Positions 1 through 7,288 are shown, counted from the first letter of the stretch. The stretch is DNA of 10,140 bases from Congregibacter sp. (GCA_013911345.1 JACETJ010000035.1:1-10140), one strand, 5' to 3'. The notes: generated from the sequence alone by a model not told the origin. Program-made: numbers and translations.

Positions 1-131
1 TTTTAGCTACGGCTTTTTTCTTAGCAGGTGCCTTTTTAGCTACGGCTTTTTTCTTAGCAGGTGCCTTTTTAGCTACGGCTTTTTTCTTAGCAGGTGCCTT
101 TTTAGCTACGGCTTTTTTCTTAGCTGGCGCC
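1..131 (-). repeat. 33-bp tandem repeats coding for K/A/P-rich 11-mers
   Basis: Four consecutive 33-bp units lie at <1-32, 33-65, 66-98 and 99-131. The three left-hand units are identical as far as visible; the unit nearest the gene start differs by a few bases (ctggcgcc instead of caggtgcc). Read leftward, each unit encodes KKAPAKKKAVA. The array runs off the left edge, so total copy number is unknown. Because the unit is a multiple of three, gain or loss of copies would keep the reading frame. Confidence 0.95.
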
Positions 132-160
132 TTTTTGGCAGCAGATTTTCGACTGGCCAT
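1..160 (-). CDS. Histone H1-like / AlgP-type Lys-Ala-rich DNA-binding protein (N-terminal part)
   Basis: Only the first 53 codons are inside the window; the gene continues past the left edge. It starts at ATG (160-158) with MASRKSAAKKAPAKKKAVAK and then repeats the 11-mer KKAPAKKKAVA. A good Shine-Dalgarno match AGAGGAA (177-171 on the minus strand) sits 10 nt before the start. The composition, almost only Lys, Ala, Pro and Val, matches bacterial histone H1-like proteins such as Pseudomonas AlgP and the C-terminal tails of PhaF-type phasins. Such tails bind DNA non-specifically and are thought to affect nucleoid structure. The repeats begin almost at residue 1, with no phasin-like helical N-terminal domain, which favours a stand-alone H1-like protein over PhaF. 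The gene is divergent from sfsA. The C-terminus and total length cannot be judged. Confidence 0.85.
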   Translation of the reverse strand, partial: MASRKSAAKKAPAKKKAVAKKAPAKKKAVAKKAPAKKKAVAKKAPAKKKAVAK

Positions 161-347
161 GGTGATGTAGTTCCTCTTAAATGTCCCGACAGCCGATGCT
201 GTGACTAATTGGGCACGGGAAGCTATCAGACTTCACCGGTCGGTGCTAGCGTTGATTTTGGCGGCTGTTGCCCCTGATTTTTGCCGGTGCTGACCACCCT
301 GCGGAAACACTGGCGAGTTTGATGGGTTTCATGGCGAAACGAATGAT
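161..347. other. Divergent intergenic region between H1-like gene and sfsA
   Basis: This 187-bp spacer should hold the promoters of both divergent genes. I find no convincing sigma-70 -35/-10 pair for either. Two small dyads lie in it. One is ACAGC-CGAT-GCTGT at 189-202, flanked by TCCCG (184-188) and CGGGA (216-220), and it would lie in the leader of the H1-like mRNA. The other is CACCG-GT-CGGTG at 234-245. Both stems are only 5 bp and are not followed by a T-run, so they are not intrinsic terminators. Their function is unknown and they could be chance. Confidence 0.4.
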
Positions 348-1067
348 ATGGATTTTCCAGCACTAACACGCGGCAGCCTCCTAAGGCGTTATAAGCGCTT
401 CCTGGCTGATGTGATGCTGCCCGCGGATGACACGCCGGTCTGCGTACACTGCCCAAATACCGGCGCTATGAGCGGCTGTCAGGCGGCTGAGTCCACGGTT
501 TGGCTGTCCTATCACGAAAACCCCAAGCGCAAGCTATCCTGGAGTTGGGAGTTGGTAGAGACGGAAACAGGGCTTGCTTGTATTCACTCAGCGCGGGCTA
601 ATGATGTCGTCGAGGAGGCTCTGCGACAGGGCTATTTTCCTTCACTGCTCACCGCTGGCGCTGAGCTGCGGCGTGAGGTCAAGCTGGCCCAAGGATCAAG
701 AGCGGATTTTTTTATCCCGGGACAAGACAGCCTGTATGTGGAGGTCAAATCCGTAACATTGCACCGCGGTGATGGAGCGGGTGCCTTCCCTGATGCGGTC
801 AGCGCGCGGGCGACCAAACATCTAGTTGAGTTACAGTCGGCAATCCAACGCGGTCATCGCGCCGCCCTAGTCTTTGCGGTTTTGCACGCAGGTATTGCCC
901 GAGTGGCCCCCGCTGAGGACATTGATCCGACCTATGCATCGGCCCTTCGTGAGGCAATGGCCAACGGGCTGGAGGTGTATACGCTGCTCAATGACATTAG
1001 CGTCGACGGGATCTATCCTGTCACCGCACACAGGTGGGATACGCACAAGCTATGCGGCAGTCGTTGA
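348..1067 (+). CDS. sfsA: SfsA family protein, putative DNA-binding nuclease-fold protein
   Basis: The 239-residue product matches E. coli SfsA in length and along its whole sequence. Visible family blocks are RYKRFLADV (14-22), HCPNTGAMSGC (34-44), FPDAVS near 147-152 and the KHL that follows at 157-159. SfsA was named for stimulating maltose genes when overexpressed and was reported to bind DNA. Its fold combines an OB-like N-terminal part with a PD-(D/E)XK nuclease-like domain. Here the nuclease-type residues are present: D120 (in SRADFF) and E132-V-K134 (in VEVKS). Its true cellular role is not settled. The ATG at 348 is chosen because it aligns with the family N-terminus; the upstream Shine-Dalgarno is weak. 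In many gammaproteobacteria sfsA is next to dksA; here it is followed, with overlap, by an M15 peptidase gene. Assignment is firm, biochemical role uncertain. Confidence 0.95.
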   Translation: MDFPALTRGSLLRRYKRFLADVMLPADDTPVCVHCPNTGAMSGCQAAESTVWLSYHENPKRKLSWSWELVETETGLACIHSARANDVVEEALRQGYFPSLLTAGAELRREVKLAQGSRADFFIPGQDSLYVEVKSVTLHRGDGAGAFPDAVSARATKHLVELQSAIQRGHRAALVFAVLHAGIARVAPAEDIDPTYASALREAMANGLEVYTLLNDISVDGIYPVTAHRWDTHKLCGSR

Positions 1068-1753
1068 TTGCTTTTGGCCTCTCTAAAGAGCATCTGGTCT
1101 CCATCACACCCGATCTTTGGGCCGAGGGGGAGACTGCAGGTGCTTTTCAAGTCCTAAGGCGCCGAGCCGCGGAGGGAGGGCTGGATCTTCGTATCGCGTC
1201 GGCTTTTCGAGACTATGACCGACAAGTGCGGATCATCAATGACAAGTGGTCGGGGGATCGGCCTGTTATCGACGGAGACGGCCGATTACTTGATCGCGCT
1301 CGATACGATGATGATGAATGGCTTAATGCTATTTTGCGGTTCTCCGCGCTGCCAGGCACGTCACGACACCACTGGGGTACGGATCTGGATATCTGGGATG
1401 CGTCGGCCACGGGAGAGAACTATCGGCCGCTGTTGTCTCCGCCAGAATACGAGCCTCCGGGCCCTTTTTTCGGGATGACACAATGGTTGGATGAATTAAT
1501 CGCCGCTGACGACGCCGAGGGCTTCTACAAACCTTACGCGGTGGATCGCGGAGGCATTGCACCGGAGGCATGGCACGTGAGTTATAGGCCTTCCGCCTTA
1601 AAATATCAGGACATAGTGTCAGCCGAGATGCTGATGCCCTTGTGGCGTGGCGAGCCTGACGACAACGGAAAGGTCCACGAGCCACTGGTTATGTTGGAGG
1701 TGATCGAGCCTCAGGTGGATCATCTGCTGGAGCGGTTTGTGTTGGCTCCCTAG
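1052..1753 (+). CDS. M15 family D-alanyl-D-alanine carboxypeptidase-like metallopeptidase
   Basis: Counted from the ATG at 1052 (233 residues), the protein has the VanY/DacB-type M15 zinc site. This is the SxHxxGxxxD block SRHHWGTDLD with predicted ligands H106 and D113, then EAWH with catalytic E172 and ligand H175. The segment RIASAFRDYDRQ (about 47-58) matches the family's SxYRxxxxQ region. M15 enzymes hydrolyse D-Ala-D-Ala or related D,D bonds of peptidoglycan peptides. No N-terminal signal peptide or membrane segment is visible, so the enzyme may be cytoplasmic, unlike typical periplasmic VanY proteins. The start is uncertain. ATG 1052 overlaps the sfsA end by 16 bp and has AGGTGGG at 1032-1038, a rather long 13 nt upstream. 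GTG 1034 would add six residues. The overlap suggests co-transcription with sfsA. Family call is strong; exact substrate is not known. Confidence 0.85.
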   Translation: MRQSLIAFGLSKEHLVSITPDLWAEGETAGAFQVLRRRAAEGGLDLRIASAFRDYDRQVRIINDKWSGDRPVIDGDGRLLDRARYDDDEWLNAILRFSALPGTSRHHWGTDLDIWDASATGENYRPLLSPPEYEPPGPFFGMTQWLDELIAADDAEGFYKPYAVDRGGIAPEAWHVSYRPSALKYQDIVSAEMLMPLWRGEPDDNGKVHEPLVMLEVIEPQVDHLLERFVLAP

Positions 1754-1766
1754 GGCGTGCGCGAGG

Positions 1767-3026
1767 CTATTCAGGCCATGATTTGCAACGCTGAGGTACG
1801 AGTACTTTCTTGAGTCGCGTGTACTTGGGCATGCCTCTTTGATAATCGGGGTAGGCTTCCCCGGCAATCAGGGGCTCGAAATAGGACCGCCCCGCGGCCG
1901 TCACGCCAAAACCATCTTTGCTAATAAACCGGCGAGGCATTTTCTTCTCGCGATTAGCAACCCGATGAAGCGGCGCGGTGCCAATGGCCCAGCGATAGGG
2001 CTTGATCGCGCGTCGCTCGACCGTCGGCATCACCGCATTGGCGCCCTCCAGAGCAAGCTCCACGGCCGCTTTTCCCAGTGCGAATGCCTGATCGACGTCT
2101 GTCTGGCTAGCGATATGGCGCGCAGCGCGCTGCAGATAGTCCGCAACGGCCCAGTGGTGTTTATAGCCCAGTTTGTCTTTGACCATGCCTGCCAGCAGTG
2201 GCGCTAAACCGCCCAGTTGAGCGTGCCCAAAGGCATCGCGCTCACCCTGGTCTGACAGGAGTCGGCCATCTGCGGTGCTCGTCCCTTCCGAGGCGACGAC
2301 GACGCAATATCCGTAGCGCTCTACACACTGGGCAACTTTGCTCAGGAATCTTTCCTGATCGAATGCAATTTCGGGGAACAAAATAATATGTGGTGCGTCG
2401 CCGCGCTCGCAGCCAGCCAGTGCACTCGCCCCAGCGATCCACCCGGCGTGCCGGCCCATCACCTCAAGAATGAAGACCTTGGTCGAAGTGGCGCACATCG
2501 ACTCGATGTCGAGTGCCGCTTCGCGCGTTGAAATCGCCACATATTTCGCTACTGAACCAAAGCCGGGACAGTTATCGGTTAGCGGCAGGTCGTTATCAAT
2601 GGTTTTGGGAACGTGAATGGCTTGGATGGGGTAGCCCATTTGTTCACTGATTTGCGAGACTTTTAAGCAAGTATCTGCAGAGTCACCGCCGCCGTTGTAG
2701 AGAAAGTAGCCAATATTGTGGGCGCGGAATACCTCGATCAGGCGCTCATACTCCGCTCGATTCTCGTCAAAGCTTCTGAGCTTGTATCGGCAAGAACCGA
2801 AAGCGCCGCCAGGGGTGGTCATCAGTCCGTCGATTGCACGGCGGCTTTCCCGGGAAGTATCGATCAGTTCTTCTTTCAGTGCGCCGACAATTCCGTTCTG
2901 TCCCGCGAGGACTTTGCCAAAGTGCCGGGGATGCGCTCGGGCGGTTTGAATGACTCCCGCAGCTGAGGCGTTGATGACCGGTGTAACACCACCGGATTGG
3001 GCGTAGAACAGATTGCGCTGACTCAT
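1767..3026 (-). CDS. pfp: 6-phosphofructokinase, probably pyrophosphate-dependent
   Basis: The 419-residue protein belongs to the phosphofructokinase A family, which phosphorylates fructose 6-phosphate to fructose 1,6-bisphosphate in glycolysis. Visible sites are the N-terminal phosphate loop with SGGVTPVINA (11-20), GGGDS (112-116), PKTIDND (140-146) with predicted catalytic base D144, MGRHAGW (190-196) for substrate binding, and DYLQR (296-300). ATP-dependent enzymes have Gly in GGDGS and Gly in PGTIDND. The Asp before Ser (D115) and Lys before Thr (K141) seen here are the signature of PPi-dependent enzymes, whose reaction is reversible. Length above the 320 residues of E. coli PfkA also fits PPi-type groups. 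The start ATG (3026-3024) aligns with the family N-terminus (NLFYAQSGG); a Shine-Dalgarno is not obvious. The gene converges on the M15 gene with a 13-bp gap and is divergent from mpl. Phosphate donor is inferred from motifs. Confidence 0.9.
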   Translation of the reverse strand: MSQRNLFYAQSGGVTPVINASAAGVIQTARAHPRHFGKVLAGQNGIVGALKEELIDTSRESRRAIDGLMTTPGGAFGSCRYKLRSFDENRAEYERLIEVFRAHNIGYFLYNGGGDSADTCLKVSQISEQMGYPIQAIHVPKTIDNDLPLTDNCPGFGSVAKYVAISTREAALDIESMCATSTKVFILEVMGRHAGWIAGASALAGCERGDAPHIILFPEIAFDQERFLSKVAQCVERYGYCVVVASEGTSTADGRLLSDQGERDAFGHAQLGGLAPLLAGMVKDKLGYKHHWAVADYLQRAARHIASQTDVDQAFALGKAAVELALEGANAVMPTVERRAIKPYRWAIGTAPLHRVANREKKMPRRFISKDGFGVTAAGRSYFEPLIAGEAYPDYQRGMPKYTRLKKVLVPQRCKSWPE

Positions 3027-3121
3027 GCTGAACTGCTGCTTGGGTGGCCTGACACGAAGTGCGTACCGTAGACCTCGCGGAAGCCATTGGCAAACCGCCC
3101 GTGATAATCTCTGCTCAGCGC

Positions 3122-3135
3122 GGAGAACCCCCTTG
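3122..3135 (+). promoter_or_regulatory. Ribosome binding site deciding the TTG start of mpl
   Basis: GGAGAA at 3122-3127 is followed by five bases and then TTG at 3133-3135. This places translation start 36 codons downstream of the first in-frame ATG (3025). The protein from the TTG begins with SDHIHILGICGTFMGG, directly matching the E. coli Mpl N-terminus (MRIHILGICGTFMGG), while the upstream 36 codons encode nothing family-like. Confidence 0.85.
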
Positions 3136-4509
3136 TCTGATCACATTCACATTCTCGGTATTTGTGGCACGTTTATGGGCGGTTTGGCCCTTCTCGCGCG
3201 TGAGTCCGGCTTTTCGGTCACGGGTTCAGACCGCAACATCTATCCACCAATGAGCACCCAGCTCCTCAGTAGCGATATCCCTCTCGTCGACGGTTACGGT
3301 CCTGATCAACTCTCACCCACTCCAGGCTGTGTGGTGGTGGGCAACGCGCTGTCCCGAGGCCAACCGGTCGTCGAGGCGATGCTTAATGGCAGCATCCCCT
3401 ATACGTCGGGGCCAGAATGGCTGGGCCGCCATATCCTGCAGGATCAATGGGTGCTCGCGGTATCGGGTACTCATGGCAAAACCAGCACGGCAAGTATGTT
3501 GGCGTGGATTCTGGAGCAGGCTGGGCTTCAGCCCGGATTTTTGATCGGCGGGATACCCAGCAATTTTGGCGTGTCCGCGCGACTCGGCGGTGGGGATTAC
3601 TTTGTGGTCGAGGCTGATGAATATGACTCTGCCTTTTTCGACAAGCGCTCAAAGTTTGTCCATTACCGCCCCAAAACCGCGGTGATCAACAACCTCGAGT
3701 ATGACCATGCAGATATTTTCCCCGACCTTGCAGCCATAGAGACCCAATTCCATCATCTGGTGCGCTGCATTCCCGGTGAGGGACTGATTGTGCGCGGCGG
3801 CGACGTGGCGATCGACCGCGTGCTCGAAAAAGGCTGCTGGACGCCAGTCGAGACAGTATCGAGTGCCGATAGCCCGAATGGGACTGGTTGGACTTGGCGC
3901 GCTCTCTCGCCCGCTGCAGATATGTTGCAGATTTCGGCGCCTGATGGAGCTGATGCCTCGTTAAACTGGAACCTGATCGGAGACCACAATGCCGCCAATG
4001 CGACAGCCGCAATCGCTGCGGCAGCCCATGTGGGGATATCGCTGCAGGTTGCTGTGCAGGCACTGTCTCAATTTACCGGCGTGAAGCGCCGGCTTGAGTT
4101 GCTGGGCAGGCCGGCAGACGTTTCGATATATGATGATTTCGCACACCACCCTACCGCGATTGAAGGCACACTGCGTGCACTGCGCGCGCAATTAGCCACA
4201 GGCAATTTGATCGCTGTCATAGAGCCGCGGTCCAATACCATGCGCTTGGGCGAACACAGGGAAGCGTTAGCCGCCTGTGCCCAGGCGGCTGACTATGCGC
4301 TGTGGTTTGCGCCACCCGATCTGCAATGGGATTTGAGTAGTATTGCGTCGGCAAGTGGGCAAGAGGTCCTCGATACCACAGACGCACTGATCGAGCGCGC
4401 GCTGCATATTGCCGAACCTGGAGATAGCATTGTCATCATGAGTAATGGAGGATTTGACGGTTTGCACAACCGCTTGCTGATGGCTCTGGAAGAGCGCGCT
4501 CGGTCGTGA
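3133..4509 (+). CDS. mpl: UDP-N-acetylmuramate:L-Ala-gamma-D-Glu-meso-DAP ligase
   Basis: Mpl is the murein peptide ligase of cell-wall recycling. In the cytoplasm it joins the tripeptide L-Ala-gamma-D-Glu-meso-DAP, recovered from old peptidoglycan, to UDP-MurNAc using ATP. The product is 458 residues from the TTG start, against 457 in E. coli, and is collinear with it. Visible are the N-terminal Rossmann region HILGICGTFMGG, the Mur ligase ATP loop GTHGKTSTAS (from residue 112), EADEYD (160-165), NNLEYDHADIF (186-196), GDHNAAN (283-289), YDDFAHHPTAIE (333-344) and EPRSNTM just after. All expected Mur ligase blocks are present, so it should be active. A weak TTG codon may keep expression low. 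Its stop codon overlaps the start of the next gene (GTGA), suggesting translational coupling. It is divergent from the phosphofructokinase gene across 106 bp. I prefer Mpl over MurC because of the GTFMGGLA and YPPMST signatures. Confidence 0.96.
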   Translation: MSDHIHILGICGTFMGGLALLARESGFSVTGSDRNIYPPMSTQLLSSDIPLVDGYGPDQLSPTPGCVVVGNALSRGQPVVEAMLNGSIPYTSGPEWLGRHILQDQWVLAVSGTHGKTSTASMLAWILEQAGLQPGFLIGGIPSNFGVSARLGGGDYFVVEADEYDSAFFDKRSKFVHYRPKTAVINNLEYDHADIFPDLAAIETQFHHLVRCIPGEGLIVRGGDVAIDRVLEKGCWTPVETVSSADSPNGTGWTWRALSPAADMLQISAPDGADASLNWNLIGDHNAANATAAIAAAAHVGISLQVAVQALSQFTGVKRRLELLGRPADVSIYDDFAHHPTAIEGTLRALRAQLATGNLIAVIEPRSNTMRLGEHREALAACAQAADYALWFAPPDLQWDLSSIASASGQEVLDTTDALIERALHIAEPGDSIVIMSNGGFDGLHNRLLMALEERARS

Positions 4510-7031
4510 CCAAGGTCGAGCGATTCTACGCGCTGATTCTGAGCAAACCGATCTGGGTGCTGCTCTGTTACGCGTTGGTGGTTGGGGTCGCTTTGGTGCA
4601 GCTCCCCAAATTACGGCTGGATGCCTCCTCTGACTCACTATTGCTTCAGGGCGACCCGGATCTGGCCTATTTCCGTGAGTCCGCTGCGAAATACGCCGGG
4701 GACGAGTTTCTCATACTGACCTGGGAGCCCGGCGTACCGCTTCTGTCCCCCGACTCGTTGGAGCCGCTGGCAGCAATGGGCGACGAGCTCGAACAACTGC
4801 CCGGAGTGGCGAGCGTGACCTCGGTGCTCGATGTGCCATTGTTGGAGAGCCCACCGCTCTCTCTGACTGCTCTGGCTCGGGCAGACAGTATTGCCACGTT
4901 GCGTGACCCTGAGGTCGATAGGGCGCTGGCGCTCAAGGAACTGACAACGAGTCCGATTTATCGAAATTTGTTGGTCAGCGAAAGTGGAGACCTGACCGCA
5001 GTGCAGGTAGCGCTGCAATCTGATGAGTCGGCTGAGGCGCTATTAGATGAGCGAGAAGCGTTAAGAACGCTGGAACGCAATGGTGCTCTGGATGCCTCAC
5101 AAGCAGAGCGATTGGCGCAGGTCGAAGCTGATTATGATCTGGCGCTGGCCAGAGTTGGTGCTGATCGGGACCTTATGGTCGCAGCCGTGCGCGACGTTGC
5201 CGAACGTTTTCGACCGTATGCAAAGATTTTTGTCGGTGGCGTGCCGATGATTGCGGCAGACATGATGGCGTTTGTGCGCTCCGATCTGGTCACCTTTGGT
5301 ATCGCAATTCTGGCAGTCATGGCGGTGGTGCTGTGGCTGATTTTTCGCAGTTGGAAGTGGGTATTTATCCCGTTGCTGACTTGTAGCGCGACCGCAAGTC
5401 TGTTGCTGGGGGTTCTGGCGGGGACCGACTGGCGAATGACCGTTATCTCATCGAATTCGGTGGCGGTGTTGTTGATTGTGACGCTGTCGCTGTCGATTCA
5501 CCTCGTGGTGCGATATCGCGAGTTACAGCGGCAGCATCCCGACGCACCCCGCGAGCAGTTATCTGCCGGTGCAGCAAAACTGATGATGGTGCCGTGCCTG
5601 TATACGGCCATGACCACCATCGTGGCATTCACATCTCTGGTGGTGGCGGGTTTGCAACCGGTGATCGATTTCGGATGGATGATGACCACTGGCATCATTC
5701 TGGGTTTTTGTTCGGCGTTTACGGCGGTGCCTGCTCTGATGGTGGTCATCCCCGACACAGCCTTGACCACATCAGGGCAGGTGGAGAAACCTTTCACCAT
5801 TCGCTTTGCGCACATTGTTCAACAGCATGGTCGCCTGGTTGTCGCTGCCACTGCTGGTTTGGTGGTGCTGTCAGTGGCAGGTGTTCGCGCTCTGGAAGTT
5901 GAAAACAGGTTTATTGATTACTTCAAGGAGCATACCGAGATCTATCAGGGGATGGAGCTTCTTGATGCGCGTCTGGGCGGCACGATTCCACTGGATGTCA
6001 TTCTCGAAGCTCCTGCGGAGGAACCCGAGGTCGCGGCAGTGGCATCTCAGTCCGAGGACGAGAGCTGGGATGAAGATGACGGTTTTTTTGACGACGTGTT
6101 CGACATTGATTTCGGCTTTGGCGCGGATGAAACACAGCCAACCGGATATTGGTTTTCTGTGCCAGGACGCCAACTGGTCGATCAGGTTCACGCGATCATC
6201 GAAAGGCGGGCTGAATCAGGAAAAGTGCTGTCGTTGTCCACTGCATTCGAAGTCATGGACGGTCTTTACGGGGGGAAATTGGGAGGAGTCGAGCTGGCGC
6301 TCGTGGAGAACAGCTTGCCCGACGAAGTTAACAACGCCTTGGTCACCCCATTTTATTTTGCTGAGGAGCAGGAAGCACGACTGAGTGTCAGGGTCATGGA
6401 GACCAGTGAGTCGCTGCGACGTGATGCGTATCTGACTGAGTTGCGTGAGCAGATTTTGGAAGAGACAGGTATTGAGCCCGAGCGACTGCAGTTCACTTCC
6501 TTGCTGGTGCTTTACAACAACGTGCTGCAGAGTCTGTTCCAGTCCCAGATTATGACGCTTGGCGCCGTCTTCATCGCTATCGGGCTGATGTTCTGGATAT
6601 TGTTCCGATCGCTGGCGCTGGCGCTGTTGGCACTGGCACCCAATATCCTCGCAGCGGGGCTGGTATTGGGGCTGATGGGTCTTGCTGGCATACCTCTGGA
6701 CATCATGACCATTACGATTGCTGCAATTGTAGTGGGGATCGGGGTCGATGACTGTATCCATTACCTCCATCGCTTTCGGGATGAGATTGCAGTGGACCAG
6801 GATTACCGCGCCGCCATGTTGCGCAGTCACGGCAGTATCGGGCGGGCGATGTACTACACCACGCTAACCGTAGTGGTGGGGTTTGCCATGTTGACACTGT
6901 CTAACTTCACACCGAGCCTTTATTTTGGCGTGCTGACGGTGGTCGCCATGATCGCTGCGGTCGCCGGTGCGCTACTGCTGCTACCGAAGCTGATCATGAT
7001 TTTCAGGCCGTTCGGCCCGGATCACGGCTAA
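4506..7031 (+). CDS. RND superfamily (MMPL/HAE3-like) membrane transporter
   Basis: The 841-residue inner-membrane protein has the duplicated RND layout: TM1 about 15-33, a large extracytoplasmic loop 34-260, TM2-6 about 262-415, TM7 about 442-460, a second loop to about 680, and TM8-12 about 682-830. The second half carries the family motif VGIGVDDCIHYLHRF (V743 onward, D748 and D749 in TM10). The matching TM4 of the first half reads TLSLSIHLVVRY (326-337) and lacks the expected aspartate. Loop 2 contains a very acidic insert, residues 505-542, with 16 Asp/Glu and no Lys/Arg. Such proteins use the proton gradient to export lipids, hydrophobic compounds or drugs; the substrate here cannot be deduced. 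No MFP/TolC partner gene is adjacent, which fits MMPL/HAE3-type proteins rather than AcrB. It starts at GTG 4506, overlapping the mpl stop by 4 bp, and ends overlapping the next ATG by 1 bp. Confidence 0.88.
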   Translation: MTKVERFYALILSKPIWVLLCYALVVGVALVQLPKLRLDASSDSLLLQGDPDLAYFRESAAKYAGDEFLILTWEPGVPLLSPDSLEPLAAMGDELEQLPGVASVTSVLDVPLLESPPLSLTALARADSIATLRDPEVDRALALKELTTSPIYRNLLVSESGDLTAVQVALQSDESAEALLDEREALRTLERNGALDASQAERLAQVEADYDLALARVGADRDLMVAAVRDVAERFRPYAKIFVGGVPMIAADMMAFVRSDLVTFGIAILAVMAVVLWLIFRSWKWVFIPLLTCSATASLLLGVLAGTDWRMTVISSNSVAVLLIVTLSLSIHLVVRYRELQRQHPDAPREQLSAGAAKLMMVPCLYTAMTTIVAFTSLVVAGLQPVIDFGWMMTTGIILGFCSAFTAVPALMVVIPDTALTTSGQVEKPFTIRFAHIVQQHGRLVVAATAGLVVLSVAGVRALEVENRFIDYFKEHTEIYQGMELLDARLGGTIPLDVILEAPAEEPEVAAVASQSEDESWDEDDGFFDDVFDIDFGFGADETQPTGYWFSVPGRQLVDQVHAIIERRAESGKVLSLSTAFEVMDGLYGGKLGGVELALVENSLPDEVNNALVTPFYFAEEQEARLSVRVMETSESLRRDAYLTELREQILEETGIEPERLQFTSLLVLYNNVLQSLFQSQIMTLGAVFIAIGLMFWILFRSLALALLALAPNILAAGLVLGLMGLAGIPLDIMTITIAAIVVGIGVDDCIHYLHRFRDEIAVDQDYRAAMLRSHGSIGRAMYYTTLTVVVGFAMLTLSNFTPSLYFGVLTVVAMIAAVAGALLLLPKLIMIFRPFGPDHG

Positions 7032-7285
7032 TGGATTGTCGGCCACAGTGCGGCGCGTGCTGCATCGCGCCAGCCATTCGGCAGCCCTTTTTAGGCATGC
7101 CTCAGGGGAAGCCTGCGGGTGAGGCCTGTTTACATTTATTGGATAACGCCCAGTGCGCTTTGTATGGCGATCCCCGCCGGCCCCTAATCTGCGAACAGTT
7201 CAAGCCGGAGCCCGCAGTCTGCGGTGAGAGTCGGGTGGAGGCGCTGCTATTGATGAGCGCTCTTGAGCAAGAGACGGCGAACTGA
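7031..7285 (+). CDS. YkgJ-type cysteine cluster protein (small, putative metal-binding)
   Basis: This 84-residue protein has eight cysteines: C3, C7, C10, C11 at the N-terminus, then C33, C42, C54 and C64. The pattern CxxxCxxCC followed by spaced single cysteines and a PLICEQF segment fits the YkgJ/UPF0153 family. That family is annotated as a putative Zn- or Fe-chelating cysteine cluster. No enzyme activity is established for it. It is at the short end of the family. The ATG shares its first base with the TAA stop of the RND gene (TAATG), a classic re-initiation arrangement, so it is almost certainly in the same transcript. No signal peptide or membrane helix is seen, so it is likely cytoplasmic. 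Whether it serves the transporter is unknown. Confidence 0.85.
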   Translation: MDCRPQCGACCIAPAIRQPFLGMPQGKPAGEACLHLLDNAQCALYGDPRRPLICEQFKPEPAVCGESRVEALLLMSALEQETAN

Positions 7286-7288
7286 CCG

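Noticed and set aside
1..131. CRISPR-like or intergenic repeat array
   Set aside because: The repeats are directly adjacent with no spacers and are in frame as codons of an H1-like protein.
226..456. Leftward 76-codon open frame across the sfsA start
   Set aside because: It overlaps the well-supported sfsA frame, has low-complexity unrecognisable sequence and no ribosome binding site.
3040..3069. Possible sigma-70 promoter for mpl (TTGGGT, 18 bp, TACCGT)
   Set aside because: The -10 matches consensus at only three of six positions, so it is too weak to annotate.
3025..3132. 36-codon N-terminal extension of Mpl from ATG 3025
   Set aside because: It is not family-like, overlaps the opposite start codon, and the TTG at 3133 has a good Shine-Dalgarno and matches the Mpl N-terminus.
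6216..6830. Long leftward open frame (204 codons) inside the RND gene
   Set aside because: It is a frame shadow of a strongly coding gene; its His/Gln-rich sequence resembles no family and it has no context as a gene.
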